Positions 21,934 to 30,867 of a DNA stretch of 64,000 bases are shown one piece after another. Numbering within the stretch: the first letter of the stretch is position 1; the number at the start of each line of letters is the position of its first letter. The stretch is taken from positions 1 to 64,000 of the forward strand of contig JAGTXX020000002.1 in the NCBI GenBank assembly GCA_019044685.2, in the 5' to 3' direction. The translations under genes were made by a program, and so were the position numbers. The DNA comes from Nannochloris sp. 'desiccata'. Its lineage: Eukaryota > Chlorophyta > Trebouxiophyceae > Chlorellales > Chlorellaceae. The notes under the pieces were generated by a model. That model made no database searches. It saw only the letters and a list, made by a program, of their open reading frames with translations, and was not told the origin of the DNA.

Positions 21934-22880
21934 TGGCGACCTGCCCCACCAGAATTCTTGTTGGGGCAGTGGGTAGACCTATGATTAGATTGACGACATA
22001 TGAAGCACAAGTTATGGTGGCGTATAAAAGCTCTCAACTTTTCGCTATCTGGGTTCGTGTCGTCCAGCTTAGCTTTCAATGCCTCAACATTTGCAGGCTT
22101 GTAATCGCCAGTCAGCCATTTCACAGCACTCAGTGATTCCAGCATAGCAGCATAATTAAACCCACCACCGCTCCTTTTGGTCGGGGGTTTAGGAGTATAA
22201 GCGGGCTTATCAGTAGGACCTCCCCTAGCTTGTTTCGCCTTCTGGTTGAATTTCTCAGCCATGGGATTCACTGTCGCAACCAGTTCTTGGAAGTCCCAAT
22301 TCTCAAACACGCGGCCATACTGTGACATGAAATCAAAAACTGATTCTTCGCTCATAGCATCCACATAGAACAAAGCTGCTGTTTTAGGATCCATGCCCAA
22401 CTCTTTGAACGCTTCAGCAAGTCTTTCGGTTTCTTTGGGCACCGAGCGGCCGACAAAAGAAATCTTTTTCAGCACTCGGACGGCTTCCAGACGAGGGTTA
22501 TTGGGATCACCGTAATTCGATTGAATCCATTCTTTCACATTATCCCAAGAACTCAGCAACTCAGCAGTACGAACGAGGCCAAAGGACTTCTCTACCTCGG
22601 GGCCGAAAGACTCGACCACAGCCTCAGCTCGCAACTTGGGGGAGAGATAATCACCAACACTACCCCCAAACATACGCTCTACTCTTTCTACGAAACCTTT
22701 GGTCTTACTTCGATCACCATTAAAGGCTCCTCCAGCCCGCAGTTGCTTCGCAACTTCGTTCTTCATTTTAAACTCGTCCAATGGACTCAAGATCACAGCG
22801 GTCTGCTGGCTTGCGCCAGCCTCTCCTTCATCAGCTTGACTCATAATACCTATTTGTCTTCCGTTGCGGAGTACAGGCAT
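21930..22880 (-). CDS. Gypsy family A Gag protein (copy 2)
   Basis: 316 aa, same protein as copy 1, with one CCHC zinc knuckle near the C-terminus. It is related along its length to the Gag of family C at 26195 (shared IMSQ near the start, a DPNNPRL/DPENPRL-type segment, a KPANVEALKA/KPESVAALKA-type segment and the knuckle). Stop and pol start overlap by four bases. Confidence 0.9.
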   Translation of the reverse strand: MPVLRNGRQIGIMSQADEGEAGASQQTAVILSPLDEFKMKNEVAKQLRAGGAFNGDRSKTKGFVERVERMFGGSVGDYLSPKLRAEAVVESFGPEVEKSFGLVRTAELLSSWDNVKEWIQSNYGDPNNPRLEAVRVLKKISFVGRSVPKETERLAEAFKELGMDPKTAALFYVDAMSEESVFDFMSQYGRVFENWDFQELVATVNPMAEKFNQKAKQARGGPTDKPAYTPKPPTKRSGGGFNYAAMLESLSAVKWLTGDYKPANVEALKAKLDDTNPDSEKLRAFIRHHNLCFICRQSNHRSTHCPNKNSGGAGRQ

Positions 22881-22964
22881 ACAACAACAGGGCCAACAAG
22901 GTCAGTTCTAAATTTTGGAATTTTTATGATTAGATGGGCTTCCAAAATCCAAAGCTGAAACCAG

Positions 22965-23123
22965 TGTTAGAGTTTAACTCTTCTAGCAACTTTCTATTCA
23001 GCAAATCAACGTTACAGCACTTTTAGATAACAATTAAAGAGCGTTCAGCAATCAACAGCATCGGATTCAAGAAGAGAATCTAAAGGAATCTCAAGGAAGA
23101 AAGGAGTGAGTCAGTCTGTGACA
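22965..23123 (-). repeat. 5' LTR of Gypsy family A copy 2
   Basis: Same 159-bp unit as 3198-3356, TG...CA ends on the minus strand. One visible difference from copy 1 lies in the AGAGYGTTCAG segment near 23041. Confidence 0.72.
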
Positions 23124-23125
23124 CC

Positions 23126-25174
23126 GTTCCGCCTCCAGAGAATATAGAAGGGTTGCTACAAACTCCTTTCTCAATGGAAGAACTTTCACCAGTGCTGAAA
23201 AAGATTAAGAATCAAGCTGGTATGATTGGTACATTGAGGCCTGAGCTGTTGAAAGCATCAGTAGAGCATCTTGGTCCAGCTATAGTAGAGCTGCTAAACG
23301 CCTCGGTGGCAATAGGCAAGCTGCCCAAAGTTTGGGCACTGAGCGCCATTACACCTATAGCCAAGCCAGGGAGTGATCATAGAACGTGTGATGGATATCG
23401 TGGAATAGCAGTAGGTACTCTAGCTGCCAAACTGTATGGTTCTATGCTTGATCACAGAATTGATGGCTGGGCGGAGGCGAGCGGTATTCGAGCAAAGGGT
23501 CAGTTTGGTTTTAGAAAAGGCAAAGGAACTGCCTCAGCGTCCTTTATAGTGCGCACTCTATTTGATCAAGTAAGAACCCAGAAAGGTGGTAGGCTGTACA
23601 CATGCTTTGTTGATTTTAAGAAAGCATACGATTCAGTTCCCCGCCACTTGCTCTGGGCGAAACTTGAGCGCAGAGGAGTGACTGGCTGGGTTCTGGATGC
23701 TATAAAAGCCATGTATGCTGATGTTCCTATGTGTGTGAAGTCGTCTACAGGTCTAGGAAAAGTTTTTCAATCAAATTTAGGGGTGAAGCAGGGTTGCCCA
23801 CTAAGCCCACTTTTATTTGGTCTTTACCTAGATGACTGGGATGCTGAGCTTAAAGCAGCTTCTGAAGCTCCTGATGATGAATCAGACAAGTTTGATTTCC
23901 CTAATTTAGCTGGAGAAGATCTTCGCAGCTTGATGTATGCTGATGATTTGATGCAGGCGGCAACGTCGATTGACGGTCTCCGCAAGCAAATGGCACTGCT
24001 GGAGGACTTTTCTGCTCGCTGGGGCCTCACTATTAACGCTTCTAAAACTAAAGTGATGGTTTTTAGCAGACTCAATTCTCCACATGTAGCAAAAACAGCT
24101 GTGCTGAAAATTGGCGGCGAGGTGGTGGAGGTAGTGGAAAGATTTAAATATCTTGGTACTATTTTTCATTGCTCTCAGATGCTATCTAGACATGCTGTAC
24201 CTGCTAGAGCATATAATGGCCGTAGAGCATACCATATTTCCAGAAGAAGGCTGGCTGAGCTGCAACTCGGTGGTGGACTTGAGATTAATTTCAGACTTTT
24301 TGATGTGATGGTTGACTCTGTACTTGGCTATGGCGCTGAGGTCTGGGCTCCTGAGCTCCTATGCAATGATCCTTTAAGCAATGATTGTGAACGTGTTCAT
24401 TTATTTGCTCTGAAGTGGTTACTAGGAGTAAGGAAGAGCACTGCTAGCTGCATTGTTCTTGCAGAAACCGGCCGCTGGCCCTTGGCTTTCCGTTGGGTCA
24501 AAAGGATAGCTAGATTCTATAATGGACTAGTCAAAGCACCAGCTGATAGCATTTTAAAACGTGCTTTCATTGCTAATTGCCAATTGACATCAAACCCAGC
24601 TGAAGGCAGTGCCAAATGTATGGCTGAGCAGTCTTGGGCAGCACAGCTGCAGCGTGCTTTTAAGAAATTTGAAGTGCAACTACCTCTGGAGGAGCCTATC
24701 GAACTAAATGTGAATGATGTTTGCATCAAGTGGAAGGAATTCTACTTGAATAGAGTGCGGACAGAGACTGGAACTAAAATTAAAAAATATGTTCATGAAG
24801 TCAGAAATGGGCTGCCGGAGTACGAAGCCGCTCCTTACTTGGGAGTGTCTGCGGTCAGTGACAGGCGAGCAATGACACAAGCAATGACTGGATCTCATTT
24901 TCTGATGGAAGAAGTAGGGAGATGGAATCAGTTGGCAAAAGAAGACAGAGTATGCAAACAATGTGCTGAAAAAGAAGTTAAAACTGTCGAGACGGCCGAA
25001 CATTTGTTTTTCCACTGTCCTAGTTATGATGATATTAGGGCAGATTTTCCTTGTTTAGACTTCACACTAACTAATTTACACGAGTTCTCAATGCAGCAGC
25101 CAACCCAAATTACCAGGTTTGGCAAGAAATGTTTTGAACTGCATCAAGAACTCAACCCGCTGTCGAGGCGGTAG
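23126..25174 (+). pseudogene. LINE ORF2 fragment: reverse transcriptase and zinc-binding C-terminus
   Basis: About 680 residues without a stop. RT motifs: FVDFKKAYDSV, GVKQGCPLSPLLF and YADD. The C-terminal part has a conserved block (FDVMVDSVLGYGAEVW) and a Cys/His cluster (CKQC ... HLFFHC) like the zinc-binding region that ends many plant LINE RTs. No start codon of its own; the N-terminal endonuclease was cut off by the Gypsy A insertion. Confidence 0.88.
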
Positions 25175-25490
25175 TATCGTTTTCATCAAATCCTTTTTCT
25201 ATTTGATCCCATAATTCAAGGGTGATTACTAGACCATTGTGGTCTATTTGTTTTGTTTTGACTAATTTTATAGATGATTTAGTGATGTGGAAGCTGTGTG
25301 GTGGGTAGCTTCTAGGGGTTCTCAATTAACGGAGCGGTTTCTTCCTCTTTTTAGCTTCATTTTCTCTGCCCTTTTCCCCCTTGATGAAGCCAAAGAAACT
25401 TGCATACCTCCGTAGCAGAATTTGAGAGGTTGTACTGCTAGAGCCCTGAGTGATAAAATGATATGAAATCATGAGAGATCACTTATGTAA

Positions 25491-25540
25491 CAAGTTCAAG
25501 TTCAAGTTCAAGTTCAAGTTCAAGTTCAAGTTCAAGTTCA
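25491..25540 (+). repeat. Hexanucleotide (CAAGTT)n LINE tail
   Basis: Fifty bases, about 8.3 perfect CAAGTT units, at the exact 3' end of LINE copy 1. The second LINE copy has the same tail with about 2.7 units (28790-28805). The tail therefore belongs to the LINE and is not an unrelated microsatellite. Confidence 0.9.
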
Positions 25541-25929
25541 TTAAAGTTTGAAAAGTAGCGGGAGCGTTGCATAACCCAAAAGGTAGCACAACAAACTCAA
25601 AATGCCCAAAAGGCGTTCTAAATGCAGTTTTCTCAATATCTTCTTCTTTAATCTTAATCTGATGGTAGGCAGACTTAAGATCCAAGCTAGTAAAGTATTT
25701 AGCTCCAGCTAGCTTGTCCAGTAGGTCATCGATACGCGGCAGCGGGCAGCGATTTTTCTTGGTAATTCTATTCAGACCTCTGTAATCAACGCACATGCGC
25801 AAAGCTCCACTTTTCTTACGTACAAATAAGATAGGAGCCCCGTAAGGTGACTTACTAGGCCGAATAAAACCTCGGTTCAGGTAATCTAGGATCTGGGTTT
25901 TCAGCTCCGCCAGTTCCTCGAAACTCAGG
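25541..25929 (-). pseudogene. Gypsy family B reverse transcriptase fragment
   Basis: Translates to a Gypsy RT N-terminal half: [43 protein letters not shown] and [11 protein letters not shown]. It ends at the LINE copy 1 insertion before the YxDD box. The upstream part of the same frame is at 27394-27590, on the far side of element C. Confidence 0.9.
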
Positions 25930-25934
25930 CGGTA

Positions 25935-26101
25935 TGTAACATAGCGCCTCCTTTCCTACTTTCTTTAAGCTGATCTTATTATTTTTATCTGATGCTTCTA
26001 GAATGTTGATTGGGATCTTAATGAAGGTCTTTTATTGTTTGCTGTAACTGCTGTAAGCTGAACTGCTGATTATAGCCACCGACAGAGGTCACTATCTTAC
26101 A
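25935..26101 (+). repeat. 5' LTR of element C (167 bp)
   Basis: Defined by the TG start at the target duplication and by the 35-bp match between its end (26068-26102) and the right end of the element (27360-27394). Primer-binding site follows at 26103. Confidence 0.85.
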
Positions 26102-26194
26102 CTGGTCTCAGCTTGGGAAGTTTGGGAAAAGATTACCTCATTATAATCGAGACATCCCCAAATTCTGAACTGACCTAGTAGCCCCTATCTTTGC

Positions 26195-27175
26195 ATGGTA
26201 ACAACCCGTAGTGGTGCTGAAACATCAATCATGAGCCAAGAAAACGAAGAGCAACACTTTATGAGCGATGAAGAAGAAGATTTGGAGCTTGGAAGCCAGG
26301 GAGCTTCAGAAGCTTCGAAGTCTCTGAAAGACCTGCAGTTGGTGAAAGCTGTGACGAAGCTGATCGCTAAGGATGGACAATTCGATGGCGAGGTTGATAA
26401 GACTGATGCGTTTATCGATCATGTTGATGCTGTTTTCAACGATATTGTCCCAGACACCCCTGCACGGTTGCAAAGCCGTTGTGTTCAAATGGCGCTGGGC
26501 AGTACCATCACCAAGCGATGGAATGTTTCTGTGAAACAAAACCCTGAGTTGAAGGTTTCTTGGGCTAGAATGAAGCCTTGGTTTGACCAATTCCGAGATC
26601 CAGAGAATCCGCGCTTGGCTGCTGTGATTAAGCTGAAGAAACTACGTTTACACAAGGATTATCTTGCTAATGGAGTCGCTGAATTTGAGAAGATTCTCGC
26701 TGATTTACCTACACCCCTGGACAAGAGCCTGCGCAACCTTTTCTTTGTAGCTGCATTGGATTACGACGTATCTTCATTGTTCCAGTCAATGTATGCTCAG
26801 GAATTTGAGTCTATGGAGCTGCCTAAGCTGGTGAAGCATGTGATGCCGCTGGGTGGAAATTCCCGTCAGCAAAAGCAGCAACGTAAGCCTGCTAATGGAC
26901 GCCCTGCTGGTAAAGAAGATGCTTCTTATGGCTCACGTGGTGGTAATAAAGGTCATAGAGATGTTCACTTTGAAAGTATGCTGAGGAAGCTGGAGCCTGT
27001 CAATCTGAAGGATGGTCCTTACAAGCCGGAGAGCGTCGCCGCTCTCAAAGCTCCTTTGCATGAGAAGTTGAAGGAGTTCCTGTTACATCAAAAATTATGC
27101 TTTGTCTGCCGTGGTCCTGGCCATATGTCGAGCAACTGCCCCTCCAAGAGTAAGGACGGGGCAGGCGGCAAGTGA
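26195..27175 (+). CDS. Element C Gag protein
   Basis: 326 aa, related to the Gag of family A. It has an acidic N-terminal region, a capsid-like middle and one CCHC knuckle near the end (CFVCRGPGHMSSNC, spacing C-x2-C-x4-H-x4-C). The frame is intact, so this deleted element could still provide Gag. The stop overlaps the first pol codon as GTGA (27172-27175), the same arrangement as family A except for GTG in place of ATG. Confidence 0.9.
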   Translation: MVTTRSGAETSIMSQENEEQHFMSDEEEDLELGSQGASEASKSLKDLQLVKAVTKLIAKDGQFDGEVDKTDAFIDHVDAVFNDIVPDTPARLQSRCVQMALGSTITKRWNVSVKQNPELKVSWARMKPWFDQFRDPENPRLAAVIKLKKLRLHKDYLANGVAEFEKILADLPTPLDKSLRNLFFVAALDYDVSSLFQSMYAQEFESMELPKLVKHVMPLGGNSRQQKQQRKPANGRPAGKEDASYGSRGGNKGHRDVHFESMLRKLEPVNLKDGPYKPESVAALKAPLHEKLKEFLLHQKLCFVCRGPGHMSSNCPSKSKDGAGGK

Positions 27176-27360
27176 GAGCTGCCGAGAAGCTGGGCCGCAC
27201 TCCCAGTAGGTGCTGTCCCGTTTCCTTTAGTTGGCCTTTACAAGCCGACAAAAATGCTGGGCTGGAAATAAATATGCTGGAAATGAATACTCTCTCTAGT
27301 TTTAGTCTTCCAACCGAGACTGGAGTTGGCTGGACACCTGAGCTATACTTTGCTGAAAAG
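27172..27360 (+). pseudogene. Element C pol, N-terminal remnant
   Basis: About 60 codons that align with the pol N-terminus of family A: AA near the start, SRCC/SRRC, NAGLEI/QAGLDL and VGWTPE/VGWSSE. The similarity begins right at the GTGA overlap, which supports this as the true start of the pol frame. The frame then hits the deletion joint with the 3' LTR remnant and ends by chance. Confidence 0.8.
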
Positions 27361-27393
27361 ATTATAGCCACCGACAGAGGTCACTATCTTACA
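27360..27393 (+). repeat. 3' LTR remnant of element C (34 bp)
   Basis: Identical to the last 34 bases of the 5' LTR and directly followed by the target duplication CGGTA. Confidence 0.85.
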
Positions 27394-27398
27394 CGGTA

Positions 27399-27590
27399 CA
27401 TCTGTTGAGCAACAGGGCTGGCTCCGGGTTCCAGCTCTATCTCGTGCTCAATTTCTCGGTCAACAGGTAATGGCAAATCAGGGTCAAAGACATCTACAAA
27501 CTCATCTACAAGCATATCTACGTGTTTTTCTAAACCATTTTTTTCTAAATTTTTCCCGTCACTGCCATACTCGTAGTTCTCGTACTTTTC
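27399..27590 (-). pseudogene. Gypsy family B pol segment between protease and RT
   Basis: Reads as KYENYEYGSDGKN ... HVDMLVDEFVDVF ... EHEIELEPGASPVAQQ, the usual linker ahead of a Gypsy RT. It joins in frame to the protease part at 28811 (PIPE|KYEN) when LINE copy 2 is removed, and to RT at 25929 when element C is removed. Confidence 0.88.
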
Positions 27591-28805
27591 AGACTTTTTG
27601 ATGTGATGGTTGACTCTGTACTTGGCTATGGCGCTGAGGTCTGGGCTCCTGAGCTCCTATGCAATGATCCTTTAAGCAATGATTGTGAACGTGTTCATTT
27701 ATTTGCTCTGAAATGGTTATTAGGAGTAAGGAAGAGCACTGCTAGCTGCATTGTTCTTGCAGAAACCGGCCGCTGGCCCTTGGCTTTCCGTTGGGTCAAA
27801 AGGATAGCTAGATTCTATAATGGACTAGTCAAAGCACCAGCTGATAGCATTTTAAAACGTGCTTTCATTGCTAATTGCCAATTGACATCAAACCCAGCTG
27901 AAGGCAGTGCCAAATGTATGGCTGAGCAGTCTTGGGCAGCACAGCTGCAGCGTGCTTTTAAGAAATTTGAAGTGCAACTACCTCTGGAGGAGCCTATCGA
28001 ACTAAATGTGAATGATGTTTGCATCAAGTGGAAGGAATTCTACTTGAATAGAGTGCGGACAGAGACTGGAACTAAAATTAAAAAATATGTTCATGAAGTC
28101 AGAAATGGGCTGCCGGAGTACGAAGCCGCTCCTTACTTGGGAGTGTCTGCAGTCAGTGACAGGCGAGCAATGACACAAGCAATGACTGGATCTCATTTTC
28201 TGATGGAAGAAGTAGGGAGATGGAATCAGTTGGCAAAAGAAGACAGAGTATGCAAACAATGTGCTGAAAAAGAAGTTAAAACCGTCGAGACGGCCGAACA
28301 TTTGTTTTTCCACTGTCCTAGTTATGATGATATTAGGGCAGATTTTCCTTGTTTAGACTTCACACTAACTAATTTACACGAGTTCTCAATGCAGCAGCCA
28401 ACCAAAAATTACCAGGTTTGGCAAGAAATGTTTTGAACTGCATCAAGAACTCAACCCGCTGTCGAGGCGGTAATATCGTTTTCATGAAATCCTTTTTCTA
28501 TTTGATCCCATAATTCAAGGGTGATTACTAGACCATTGTGGTCTATTTGTTTTGTTTTGATTAATTTTATAGATGATTTAGTGATGTGGAAGCTGTGTGG
28601 TGGGTAGCTTCTAGGGGTTCTCAATTAACGGAGCGGTTTCTTCCTCTTTTTAGCTTCATTTTCTCTGCCCTTTTCCCCCTTGATGAAGCCAAAGGAACTT
28701 GCATACCTCCGTAGCAGAATTTGAGAGGTTGTACTGCTAGAGCCCTGAGTGATAAAATGATATGAAATCATGAGAGATCACTTATGTAACAAGTTCAAGT
28801 TCAAG
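27591..28805 (+). mobile_element. LINE copy 2, 5'-truncated, target duplication TTTTC
   Basis: Starts within ORF2 and is nearly identical to the corresponding part of LINE copy 1, including the 3' UTR and the CAAGTT tail. TTTTC occurs on both sides (27586-27590 and 28806-28810). Taking the insert out restores the Gypsy B frame. Ordinary LINE insertion with 5' truncation. Confidence 0.93.
27600..28436 (+). pseudogene. LINE ORF2 C-terminal fragment
   Basis: About 277 residues from the FDVMVDSVLGYGAEVW block to just past the CKQC...HLFFHC zinc-binding cluster. Near 28405 a small length change (ACCAAAAATTACC versus ACCCAAATTACC) shifts the last few codons relative to copy 1. No RT core remains. 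Confidence 0.85.
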
Positions 28806-28810
28806 TTTTC

Positions 28811-29416
28811 TGGTATCGGCTTTATTACGCAAAAGTGAACGATATTCCCTGAGGATAGTTCAGCTTCCATTTCCACAGCGGAAATAAGGCCATTTTTCTT
28901 CAAATGTTTCTGGTCATGGTAGTCAGCTCTAAACGCTATCGTCTTACCGTCGTGTTGGAGAGTAATTAAATTATTTGGCCAGTCAATTTGGGGATTCTTT
29001 TCATCAAACCAAGGCTTTCCAAGAACCAAATCAAAAGGACAGTCTCCTAGGAGCACGAATATGTTGGTAAGAGTGTCACTATAGCATGAAGCTCTAATTC
29101 TAGCAAGGTCCAAGACTTTTTCGCAGCGGTGGTACCGCCCGTCAGCAGTACGAAAAGTAGGGCCATTTTCAATCGTTCTAGTCTTTAATTTGTGCTTTAA
29201 AACAAAACTATCTGCTACTAAGTTAACTGAAGAACCACTATCAAACAGTGTGTCAGCTTCAACACAGCCTACTCTAAATTTTGTTCTCAACAATTTTGCC
29301 GACTTCCACCTAGCTACCTCTTTAATTAAATCTACATCAACTACTTCATCAATCTCTTGTTCTAGGTTTTCTACTACAGGCAGCGAGTCTCCACTTTCAA
29401 CAACATTTCTGCTCAC
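28811..29416 (-). pseudogene. Gypsy family B pol N-terminus: retropepsin-like protease
   Basis: Frame starts at GTG overlapping the gag stop (GTGA, 29416-29413). An aspartic protease motif LFDSGSSVNLV is visible near residue 61, and a second conserved block (DLVLGKPWF) lies where retropepsins have the flap-to-C-terminal strand. Continues into the linker at 27590 once LINE copy 2 is removed. Unlike family A it has a normal DSG triad. Confidence 0.87.
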
Positions 29417-30439
29417 TGCCTCTGTCCGTTTGGGTTGATCTTGTTCTTCTTGGGACAGTTAACTACAATGTGACCTGGTTCGCGGCAAAACAAACAACGC
29501 CCTTCCTTAATGCACTGCGCCCTAGTTTCAGGAGTAAGCTTTTCAATCTTTTTAAAGCTATCAATCTCCATAGGAGTTGTAGTACTAGCAGGATGTTGTG
29601 AAGAGGTACTAGCGTGACCAGCATGTTGCCCTTTCCAGCTTTTTTCCATTTCCAGCACTACCGCCAGAATCGATTTTTTCAGCGCCGTTGTTTTTATCAT
29701 TGCCAGCTTCATACGTAGCGTCATCTACAGCAATAGCGTAGGTCATTAATGCCTCAAGGCCATGTAATTCCTTCAATTTGTACTTTTCAAGGACCTTTGC
29801 TTTAATACGAGGTTTTAATCCCTTCATAAAGAGGTACGCCATCTCTTCTTCCGTCAGTTCTGTTCTAACCGTCATTGTTAAAAATTTATCTGCATAGGCC
29901 TCAGCAGAGCCTGTTTGCTTCAAACTGTCTAGTTTTTGGCGAGCTTCATACGCTGGATCCTTAGGTCTGTAACGTTGAATTAAAGCATGTTTAAATGCTT
30001 CAAAAGTAGTAGGAATATTAGCTACATGCCCTTCGGTAATTGAACGCCACCAAATCGCCGCTTGACCTGTTAATGCATGCTTCACGGCCAAGATTTTGGT
30101 TTCTTCCAAGGTAATTCCTGCTGCTTCAAGCGTATTTGCTACTTCATAAGCCCATTCTTCAGGATCTTTGCTACGACTTCCTGAGAATTTGTCAGGTTTA
30201 ATTTTGATAAAACGGGTAATCTTTTTACCTTCATCGTCAACATTTTCCACCACTTGTATAGGGACAACTGCAGGTACAGGAGCTTGGTCAAATGCCATGG
30301 CCTGCTGCTGTGGTTGTTGTTGTTGCATAGCAAGAACCTGCGCTTGCAATTGCTGTACTGCGTTTTGCAAATTCGCATTTTCTTGTTGCATTGCCAAAAT
30401 CTGCTCTTCGTTCATCTTGAATAAATAATTCGTTAACAA
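29413..30439 (-). pseudogene. Gypsy family B Gag, with frameshift
   Basis: Starts near 30420 with MNEEQILAMQQENANLQ, a Gln-rich coiled-coil-like segment. A retrotransposon Gag domain follows (WWRSITEG, AYADKFLTM, MAYLFMKGLKPRI), then a CCHC knuckle (CLFCREPGHIVVNC). Between the domain and the knuckle the frame shifts by +1 at a run of six A on the minus strand (about 29638-29643). One A fewer would restore a single frame, so I read it as a mutation. Confidence 0.88.
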
Positions 30440-30574
30440 GGCTCAGCTAAACAACCTTGGAGTTTGATATTTCACTAAGAACAGTAAAACACCGGTTCCC
30501 AGGCTTGCTTAACACCGGTAGACTCTAATAGGAGAGCGAGCAAGGAGATTCTAGCCGCGCCTTGGGTGCCAAAA

Positions 30575-30767
30575 TGTGATGATTAACCGTGTTTGGCTAA
30601 ACACCACTACTTGTTCTAGTTGTTCTAAGTTCTAGTTACAGGTTCTAGGTAAATCAAAGTCCCTCTGCAGAATGCAAAAGGTGTTCTTTATATTAGCTCA
30701 CGCAGCGGAGGCGTGCTATGCATGATGTGACGAGGCAGCTTCTCGCTAGCTATGCCATATCATCACA
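30575..30767 (-). repeat. 5' LTR of Gypsy family B (193 bp) with TATA box
   Basis: Minus strand begins TGTGATGA (30767) and ends TCATCACA (30575), a perfect 8-base terminal inverted repeat with TG...CA ends. A TATATTA-type box is at about 30686-30694. Three bases after the LTR the minus strand reads TGGCACCCAAGGCG (about 30558-30571), a likely primer-binding site different from families A and C. Confidence 0.85.
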
Positions 30768-30867
30768 CCGTTGCTCTTTAAAGACGTCGCAAAACGCAAT
30801 ACGAAAAGGTTGTGCACCCCCTCCTCCTTCCTCCTCTACCGGTGGACGGATCAAAACCAATTTTCTA

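Larger units (their letters stand above)
19552..23123 (-). mobile_element. Ty3/Gypsy retrotransposon family A, copy 2, 3' part missing
   Basis: 5' LTR (22965-23123), primer-binding site, gag and pol through RNase H are present. Pol stops at 19555, where LINE sequence begins; integrase and 3' LTR are missing. The LTR end at 23123 abuts a plus-strand LINE fragment (23124 on), so this Gypsy copy was inserted into that LINE. The copy is the best evidence for the structure of the telomere-capped copy 1. Confidence 0.93.
23124..25540 (+). mobile_element. LINE copy 1 (plus strand), interrupted by Gypsy A, with (CAAGTT)n tail
   Basis: Begins in the middle of ORF2 (codons for VPPPENIEG) exactly at the Gypsy A LTR end and runs through a complete C-terminus. 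A 316-bp 3' UTR follows, then a tail of about eight CAAGTT hexamers (25491-25540). Downstream sequence is Gypsy B RT, so this LINE was inserted into Gypsy B. Its 5' half should lie beyond Gypsy A copy 2 but is not found there. Confidence 0.88.
25935..27393 (+). mobile_element. LTR retrotransposon family C, internally deleted, 5-bp target duplication CGGTA
   Basis: Starts TGTAACATAG and ends CTATCTTACA. It is flanked by CGGTA on both sides (25930-25934 and 27394-27398), the five-base duplication expected of LTR elements. It has a complete 167-bp 5' LTR (25935-26101), primer-binding site TGGTCTCAGCTTGGG one base later, gag, the first codons of pol, and then only the last 34 bp of a 3' LTR (27360-27393). 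Almost all of pol and most of the 3' LTR were deleted. Removing the element restores the Gypsy B reading frame ([11 protein letters not shown]). Confidence 0.9.
25541..30767 (-). mobile_element. Ty3/Gypsy retrotransposon family B, interrupted by three insertions
   Basis: Minus-strand order: 5' LTR (30767-30575), primer site, gag, protease, linker, RT. It is interrupted by LINE copy 2 (27591-28805) and by LTR element C (25935-27393), and cut off in RT by LINE copy 1 (25540). Deleting the two internal insertions with one copy of each target duplication rejoins the pol frame at both points. This confirms the nesting order. Integrase and 3' LTR are not in the window. Confidence 0.9.

Noticed and set aside
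25491..25540. (CAAGTT)n as an independent microsatellite or CRISPR-like array
   Set aside because: It sits at the exact 3' end of two LINE copies with different unit numbers and has no spacers.
29636..29645. Run of six A in Gypsy B gag as a programmed frameshift site
   Set aside because: A-AAA-AAG is a classic -1 slippery heptamer in the zero frame, but the downstream zinc-knuckle frame is +1, so it does not fit. A one-base insertion in a dead element is simpler.
30768..30866. C-terminal 39 codons of the left transposase as a genuine alternative end
   Set aside because: They begin exactly at the palindrome break and run into the Gypsy B LTR; the right copy shows the real continuation.
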